DNA of 64,000 nucleotides from Psychrosphaera sp. B3R10 (GTDB taxonomy: Bacteria > Pseudomonadota > Gammaproteobacteria > Enterobacterales > Alteromonadaceae). The translations under genes were made by a program, and so were the position numbers. Shown in pieces: positions 58,639-64,000 of the stretch; within the stretch, counting starts at the first letter, position 1; each line of letters begins with the position of its first letter. The stretch lies in the NCBI RefSeq assembly GCF_018861025.1, contig NZ_JAHKQH010000045.1, positions 1 through 64,000 of the forward strand, given 5' to 3'. The notes beneath the pieces are model-generated. The model searched no databases and was not told where the DNA came from. It saw nothing but the letters and a program-made list of their open reading frames with translations.

Positions 58639-58663
58639 GGCCTCTGTTTTTATAAAGCGAGGC
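58639..58663 (-). terminator. Weak purU terminator candidate
   Basis: GCCTC and GAGGC pair over a 14-base loop in the gap between the convergent DUF4442 gene and purU. Short stem and no strong T-tract. Confidence 0.35.
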
Positions 58664-58664
58664 A

Positions 58665-59516
58665 CTAATCAGCAAAAACGACAGTCTTGTTGCCTTTAAC
58701 CATTACGCGGTGCTCTAGGTGGTATCTAAGCCCGCGTGCTAGTGCCTGCTTTTCACATTCTTTACCTTTACGCACCATGTCTTGTACTGAGTCACTGTGG
58801 CTTATTCTACTTATTTCCTGCTCAATGATAGGCCCTGCATCTAAGTCTGCTGTGACATAATGGCAGGTTGCTCCAATCAGTTTTACACCACGTTCATAGG
58901 CTTGGTGATAAGGTTTTGCACCTACAAACGAGGGCAAAAAACTGTGGTGAATATTGATGACTTGGTGAGCAAACTTTTGACATAAGGTGTCTGGTAAAAT
59001 TTGCATAAACCTAGCAAGCACTATGGTATCGGCTTCGTAGTCAGAGACGAACTGTTCCATTTGACTAAATGCAGAGGTTTTGTCGGCCTTAAAATCGATA
59101 TGGTGGAATGGAAGTTGATACCATTGAGCGTATTTTTCCATTTCTTTATGATTAGCAATAACCGCAACAATTTCACAGTTTAATTCGTTTTCATGCCAAC
59201 GATGTAAGATATCAGTGATGCAATGAGATTCTTTACTGGCCATGAGCACAACTCGATTTTTTACGGCATTGTCGGCCAATGTCCAGGTCATATCGTATTG
59301 AGTCGCTATTGCTTTGAAGTCATTCTGTAACTTGTCTTTAGTCGTGACTGTGGGATCAAAAATGATTTCGTGACGCATGAAAAACCATTTTGTTTCGCCA
59401 TCAGTATGGTGATTTGCTTCGATAATCGAAATTTGGTGTTTCGCTAAAAAGTTACTTACTGCAGCGACGAGCCCAACTTGGTCCGGGCATGAAATAGTTA
59501 ATGTTAATTTGTTCAT
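58665..59516 (-). CDS. purU: Formyltetrahydrofolate deformylase
   Basis: 283 aa: an N-terminal ACT domain (about 1-80; LTISCPDQVGLVAAVSNFL) and a C-terminal formyl-transferase fold (about 85-283; LARFMQILP, NIHHSFLPSFVGAKPY, HYVTADLDAGPII). It hydrolyses 10-formyl-THF to formate for PurT-dependent purine synthesis and balances one-carbon pools; the ACT domain responds to Gly/Met in E. coli. Single gene. Confidence 0.96.
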   Translation of the reverse strand: MNKLTLTISCPDQVGLVAAVSNFLAKHQISIIEANHHTDGETKWFFMRHEIIFDPTVTTKDKLQNDFKAIATQYDMTWTLADNAVKNRVVLMASKESHCITDILHRWHENELNCEIVAVIANHKEMEKYAQWYQLPFHHIDFKADKTSAFSQMEQFVSDYEADTIVLARFMQILPDTLCQKFAHQVINIHHSFLPSFVGAKPYHQAYERGVKLIGATCHYVTADLDAGPIIEQEISRISHSDSVQDMVRKGKECEKQALARGLRYHLEHRVMVKGNKTVVFAD

Positions 59517-59645
59517 AGTTTAATACTGCTTGTTTCCAATTTATCTATGATAACGCCCAATATGCCAATGTTTTAAGAATGCATCGACATATACTAGATC
59601 CCTTGCACTAACTTAACTGTTTTAGTCAGTGTTAGCTCCCGAGGG

Positions 59646-61697
59646 TTACTCGGGATTATTTTGTTCTGCACCTGCCTGCTCAGACAGCTTACGATTAAGT
59701 AAGTTTCGTAACACAGAACGTATCGATGTACTCGCATTTTTTCCGTTATAAACAGACAAATAAATCGCGTCTCTAATCTTTTTTATATCTCGAACATAAC
59801 CTGCAACCGAAGCTGGTGGCATGGATTTTTGTTTCGTTTCATAATGATGTTTAACCGTTAACCTTTCTTTCTCAAAACTGATGTCTCTAACGTATTTGAT
59901 AGATTCATTTTCGATAGTCAGTGGGTTGTTTTCAAAGGTCCATTCCACCGTTTCTGGAAAAATAATATCTACTTGTTGTGAGACTTCTGAATGATGGTAT
60001 AAACCCAGTGGAAATTTACGTTGAATGGTACTAGGTAACTGGGCATAACTCGACAGAAACTCACCGTATAATGGCGTGGTAACTCGATTATTTTCGATAT
60101 GCCAAAATTCAGCTATTTTGAATTTACCTGTCAATTCGACAATGTTGTTGACTGTGTCATCTACCACTTTTATGTCGTCAACGACGCTGATCCCGTGGAA
60201 GTGTTTACTGTAAAAATCCAGATAATGCTTGGTGAACTCTGTAATTGATTGGGCGGCTAACGCGCCTCTTAAGTATTCTGCTTCGTGGCTGTGGAATTTA
60301 ATCGACATCGTTAGATTGACGTCATCTTCATAACCCCCTGTAGCTGCAAAAGTCTCATGCACATGGGTTTGTGAACGATGTTTAAATTGTGTTTTTAATT
60401 CAGTTAACGACTTTTGATTAGGCCTGATAACCAACGCTTGCTCAAAGCTAGAAACACCTATGTTATCCAACTTGCCTAATTGAAATGTTCTTGTGCCGTC
60501 AATCCAGTATTCTTTGCCATCAACGATGAAATAAGAAATAACATGATCAAAATGTCCTGGACTTGGTAAGTTATCGGCAATGGTTCCCCGTGATTGCATT
60601 GAAATCAGCGCTGGGTAGGCTTCAATTCCCTGTTCGGTTAATAGGTAATTTAGCAACATGGTTTTGTCTTTACAGTCACCATAACGACGCTCAAACACTT
60701 CACCTGGTTTCGATGGGATATGGCTGTTCTGGCCGGTTTCAATTCCGAAGTAGCGGACATCGTTTTGGACAAATTTTATTGCAGTTTCAATGTACTCAAA
60801 TTTATCCTTGGATGTCGCTTTTAATTCATTGACATATTGTTGCAGAATTTTTGAAGCTGAATTTTGCTGTTTGTAATGGATCAAAGCCCAGTCGATAACT
60901 GACTGCCAACTGTTAAATTCACTAAATTCGATAAATGGGTAAGGGGTAAAGCCTGCCGGATAACCTTGTTCATCTAAGATTGCGAGGTTATCTTTTTGAG
61001 CCCAGGAATATTCAATGGTTGTTGCGGTTTTGTTAACCACAGGCTCGCCCGAATGTTTGTGGACTCGATATTCTAAAGGTCGGTCAAGGTCGGTAACTAA
61101 GCGCATAAAGCTCGATTGCACAGCCACGCCCCATCCCAGCGAAAACGAAGCAAAATTATTGTCGCCAAAAACTGGGTTTTTACCGTAGGTTGTAGATGCG
61201 TACTCAACAATATCGCCCACTCGGATGTCGGGAATAACAATAAAAACAGTGACTTTGCCGTCGTAAATGTTGTTATTAACTTGTTCTTCGCGTTGGAATA
61301 GTTCGATTTTACTGGTGCGAGTAAGATCCAATGTGGTTGCGCCACGTTTAACTAAAATTTTATGCAAAGCAAATGTCTGGAATTCAGGATTAAACTGCAT
61401 AGAAAGTTTAGACGCCTGTTCAAGGCTTTGTTCGGTTGTGACTTTTTGTGCGACTCGCGAGAAGCTGTCGTATCGACCCTCGGATACATTAAGTTGCTCG
61501 TCACTTAGTAAGTATTGACTGCCCTGAGAAAGCTCCTTTTGTGGCTCTGGAACAGCTTGCTCTAATACCCAATCTGGTATTGGCGTAATTGAGTATTGAA
61601 ATCCACCCGAGGTGAGAGGTTCATCTGAGGCAAATGCAATTCCGCTATTGGCCATTAACACAACAAACAAAATGCGAATTATCGAGGTTTTAATCAT
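59646..61697 (-). CDS. DUF3857 transglutaminase-like exported protein
   Basis: 683 aa with a signal peptide (about 1-23). A DUF3857 domain (about 55-230) precedes a transglutaminase core in which the Cys (RYGDCKDKT), His (GHFDHVISYF) and Asp (YWIDGTRTF) positions are all present, followed by a DUF2569/DUF3858-like C-terminal beta region. The start overlaps the stop of the upstream lipoprotein gene (ATGA), so the two are translationally coupled. Biological role unknown; periplasmic protein cross-linking or proteolysis is inference. Confidence 0.85.
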   Translation of the reverse strand: MIKTSIIRILFVVLMANSGIAFASDEPLTSGGFQYSITPIPDWVLEQAVPEPQKELSQGSQYLLSDEQLNVSEGRYDSFSRVAQKVTTEQSLEQASKLSMQFNPEFQTFALHKILVKRGATTLDLTRTSKIELFQREEQVNNNIYDGKVTVFIVIPDIRVGDIVEYASTTYGKNPVFGDNNFASFSLGWGVAVQSSFMRLVTDLDRPLEYRVHKHSGEPVVNKTATTIEYSWAQKDNLAILDEQGYPAGFTPYPFIEFSEFNSWQSVIDWALIHYKQQNSASKILQQYVNELKATSKDKFEYIETAIKFVQNDVRYFGIETGQNSHIPSKPGEVFERRYGDCKDKTMLLNYLLTEQGIEAYPALISMQSRGTIADNLPSPGHFDHVISYFIVDGKEYWIDGTRTFQLGKLDNIGVSSFEQALVIRPNQKSLTELKTQFKHRSQTHVHETFAATGGYEDDVNLTMSIKFHSHEAEYLRGALAAQSITEFTKHYLDFYSKHFHGISVVDDIKVVDDTVNNIVELTGKFKIAEFWHIENNRVTTPLYGEFLSSYAQLPSTIQRKFPLGLYHHSEVSQQVDIIFPETVEWTFENNPLTIENESIKYVRDISFEKERLTVKHHYETKQKSMPPASVAGYVRDIKKIRDAIYLSVYNGKNASTSIRSVLRNLLNRKLSEQAGAEQNNPE

Positions 61698-63046
61698 AAT
61701 TTATGGTGCTCAGTAATAAAAAGTTTTGCAGGTTCGAATCCCAAGTTAGCGCTTTTTTGGACTAATTCTTGTCCTTTTAGCTCATTCTGTTTTGAGGTAT
61801 CTGCCGTTTGAATAAAATATTTGCCTAATATAAACATGGCGTTTAAGTCGTTTTTAGACGACGCAAACTTGAGTAGGTCAATTTCGTTATCTGGAATTGC
61901 CTGTCTAGCTTCTACTGGAGGTTGGTAATGTTTTCCAACCGCTTGAATAATATTGATGTTTTGAGTGGCTTGCCACCATCCTGAAACTGCCTGAGTCGGT
62001 GAAGGGTGGCTTAGAATATTGTCTAAAACAAGCTGGTAAGCAGTGCTTTGATCACTTAGTTTGATGATTTGTTCTAGGCTTAGGTCAACCTGCTTAAATT
62101 CTTCTTCTGTCTCGCCGTATCTAAGTAAGGTGTCTATCAGCGTTAAGTGGGCTTCAAGCGAGCCCCTTTCAGAATAAGAGACTAGCGGTTCGATGAGTTG
62201 TTGAAGTGCATTTAAATCGTGTTGTTGTAATGCAATGTCTGCCCGAGCAACCGCAATCAGTTGCCTTAGATGTTCTGGTTTTCCAAGGGCGTCGATGACA
62301 TTTTGTGCTTCGTCTACTTTTTTGGCATTTAGCAGTTTTTTTACATCAAGGAGCACAATTGGCGCATGGCTTTGTTCGCGATAGGTTTGCAACGCTAAAT
62401 TAGTCGACATCTGACGCGAGACGGGCTGGCTAATAGCACTTTTATGGATTGCATACATAAACTCAGAGTTATCAAAATACTGGTATCTGAATTTTTGAGT
62501 CAAGCGGTCGAAGGTGTGCATTTTGTAAATAAAGCCGACCTCGCCTAAGATGATTTCTGACCCTAAAAGGTCAAATCCAGCGGTATCAAGGATGACATAT
62601 GCTTCATCAATTTCGCGAACTTTAACCGCATGGCGCGGCGTTTGACCATTATTTTCACCAATAAGTTGCGTTGCAATTGCTTTCACATTTGTCAATAACT
62701 GCTCCGCTTTAGCCGATTCTTTGGTTTCTACTGCGCATCGGTATAACGACAATGTCGCCACTAAACTTGTGCGATTGAGTCGAATTGCATCAATGAGTCT
62801 GGACTGGTTCTCAGGGAGGCAGATTTGATTTCGTTCAACTGTGTCAAACGACCGGATAATATCGAGGTAATTTCCATAAACTTGGATGGAACCGAGTTGA
62901 TTAAATTGCTCTAAAGCTAATCGCCACTGCTGAGGTGTCAATGTTTGAATTAGGTTTTTGTCAATTTTTGCAACGGTTTTTTGTTTCGTTGCTGAACAAG
63001 ACGCTAGGGTTAGCACAATCGCGATTGCGGCTAAAATTCTGAACAT
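61694..63046 (-). CDS. Lipoprotein with TPR/Sel1-like helical repeats, unknown function
   Basis: 450 aa. The N-terminus MFRILAAIAIVLTLASC is a lipoprotein signal with lipobox LASC (Cys17). The rest is mostly helical, with Sel1/TPR-like elements near the C-terminus (NDLNAMFILGKYFIQTA and ELVQKSANLGFEPAKLFI). Not assigned to a named family. It is translationally coupled to the DUF3857 transglutaminase gene, so the products probably act together. Confidence 0.72.
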   Translation of the reverse strand: MFRILAAIAIVLTLASCSATKQKTVAKIDKNLIQTLTPQQWRLALEQFNQLGSIQVYGNYLDIIRSFDTVERNQICLPENQSRLIDAIRLNRTSLVATLSLYRCAVETKESAKAEQLLTNVKAIATQLIGENNGQTPRHAVKVREIDEAYVILDTAGFDLLGSEIILGEVGFIYKMHTFDRLTQKFRYQYFDNSEFMYAIHKSAISQPVSRQMSTNLALQTYREQSHAPIVLLDVKKLLNAKKVDEAQNVIDALGKPEHLRQLIAVARADIALQQHDLNALQQLIEPLVSYSERGSLEAHLTLIDTLLRYGETEEEFKQVDLSLEQIIKLSDQSTAYQLVLDNILSHPSPTQAVSGWWQATQNINIIQAVGKHYQPPVEARQAIPDNEIDLLKFASSKNDLNAMFILGKYFIQTADTSKQNELKGQELVQKSANLGFEPAKLFITEHHKL

Positions 63047-63225
63047 TTCATTCCCTGAATTTGTGATAAGTATTCCCCCATACTAACCCGCGTAGACAGG
63101 ATACTTCAATCTTAGACTGAATCGATTTAACTAAGGCGTTATATTTTTAGGTTAATTACTCGAATTTTGCGCTAATTTGGTTATAATTCGCGCCAATATC
63201 AAAACTACTTTTGTGAAGGTTTATC

Positions 63226-64000
63226 ATGCCAAATTATGTTGTGGGTCATAAAATCCCAGATTCAGACTCTATCTGCTCTGCAATTGCATTGTCTTATTTG
63301 AAAACAACGTTGGGTGAACCAACTGTACCAGCGAGATTGGGTGAGTTGTCACCTGAGACGCTATACATATTGGACAAATTTGGCTTTGAACAGCCTGAAC
63401 TAAAATTATCGTATGCGGGCGAGAGCTTATACATAGTCGACCATTCAGACCGCGTACAGGGTCCAGATGACATTGACGATGCAACAATCCTAGGGATTAT
63501 TGATCATCATAAACTTGGCGATATCACGACAAATGCCCCATTAGAATGTTGGATCCGTCCAGTAGGTTGTACGAATACCATCATCAAAATGATGTATGAC
63601 TTCCATGATGTTGAAATTCCTAAAGACATTGCAGGCGCGATGATGTGTGCAATATTAAGTGACACAGTTATTTTTAAATCCCCAACGTGCACAACGGCTG
63701 ACATTAAATGTGTAGAAGCACTCGCCGAAATTGCAGGAATTGATGATCCAAAAGAAGTTGGTATGGATATGTTCAAAGTAAAATCAGCGGTTGAAGGAAC
63801 GCCTGTTCGAGACTTAGTATTACGTGATTTTAAAGACTTTAAAATGAACGGACAGTTGATTGGTATCGGTCAGCTGGAAGTTATCGACTTAGCGATTTTC
63901 GATGACATGAAAGCGGATTTAGAAGCCGATATTGCGGCACTAAAAGAAGAGGGCGGTCGTCATACTGTAATGTTGTTATTAACAGACATTATGAAAGAAG
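63226..64000 (+). CDS. ppaC: Manganese-dependent (family II) inorganic pyrophosphatase, 3' end outside window
   Basis: The first 258 codons are present; the rest lies beyond the right edge (typical length ~305). The DHH-family motifs are visible: GHKIPDSDSICSA, IVDHSDRVQ, and GIIDHHKLGD. The second domain starts after about residue 190 (VEGTPVRDLVLRD). It hydrolyses pyrophosphate using Mn2+/Co2+. The ATG at 63226 has a GAAGG site. Confidence 0.95.
   Translation, partial: MPNYVVGHKIPDSDSICSAIALSYLKTTLGEPTVPARLGELSPETLYILDKFGFEQPELKLSYAGESLYIVDHSDRVQGPDDIDDATILGIIDHHKLGDITTNAPLECWIRPVGCTNTIIKMMYDFHDVEIPKDIAGAMMCAILSDTVIFKSPTCTTADIKCVEALAEIAGIDDPKEVGMDMFKVKSAVEGTPVRDLVLRDFKDFKMNGQLIGIGQLEVIDLAIFDDMKADLEADIAALKEEGGRHTVMLLLTDIMKE

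Overview
The window is a chromosomal segment of an AT-rich, probably marine gammaproteobacterium, most likely of the order Alteromonadales (Colwelliaceae/Pseudoalteromonadaceae-like). The evidence is the gene content and order: gluQ-dksA-sfsA, pepB, hslVU, the kdsD-kdsC-lptCAB-rpoN-hpf-ptsN-rapZ-npr block divergent from mlaFEDCB-ibaG-murA, degS-degQ-zapG against zapE-rplM-rpsI-petABC-sspAB, and a family II (Mn-dependent) pyrophosphatase. The genus is inference; no rRNA or tRNA gene was seen. Sixty-three protein genes are called. All are complete except ppaC, which runs off the right edge.

Layout. 1-495: tandem array of about 101-117 bp repeats that reaches into the 3' end of gluQ. 0.5-3.7 kb (minus): gluQ, dksA, sfsA and a DUF808 membrane protein. 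3.9-7.2 kb: pepB facing hslVU. 7.4-12.4 kb: a chemoreceptor, an exported serine hydrolase of the beta-lactamase fold, and an unusual fusion of two solute-binding domains. 12.8-18.1 kb: an M16 lipoprotein peptidase, the S1-domain protein CvfB and the Mg2+ transporter MgtE. 18.2-26.1 kb (minus): nitrogen phosphotransferase genes, hpf, rpoN, LPS transport, Kdo synthesis and a Ca2+/Na+ antiporter. 26.3-30.9 kb (plus): mla phospholipid transport, ibaG, murA. 30.9-36.2 kb (minus): a thioredoxin-like protein, a polytopic chemoreceptor, degS, degQ, zapG. 36.3-43.1 kb (plus): zapE, rplM-rpsI, a structured repeat cluster, petABC, sspAB. 43.2-54.2 kb: NUDIX hydrolase, SIMPL protein, a MASE1-GGDEF cyclase with a zinc-ribbon membrane protein, purC, a third chemoreceptor, a YadGH-type ABC exporter, ubiX, mpl. 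54.3-64 kb: metzincin protease, fbp, DUF4442 protein, purU, a DUF3857 transglutaminase with a lipoprotein partner, and ppaC.

How it works together. Much of the window serves the cell envelope: LPS transport (lptABC) and Kdo supply (kdsCD), lipid asymmetry (mla), peptidoglycan synthesis and recycling (murA, mpl, zapG, zapE), and envelope proteolysis (degS, degQ, M16 peptidase, metzincin). Three chemoreceptors and a diguanylate cyclase cover motility and signalling. Two regulatory sites stand out by sequence match: a sigma-E-type promoter before degQ and a sigma-28 (FliA)-type promoter before the chemoreceptor at 48.6-50.2 kb.

I found no CRISPR array, prophage, insertion sequence or defence island. 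The least explained items are the solute-binding fusion protein, the histidine-rich membrane chemoreceptor, the zinc-ribbon protein beside the cyclase, and the two repeat clusters, one of which shows a compensatory change in a conserved stem. Start codons were chosen by ribosome-binding site and family N-terminus, so several differ from the longest possible reading frame.
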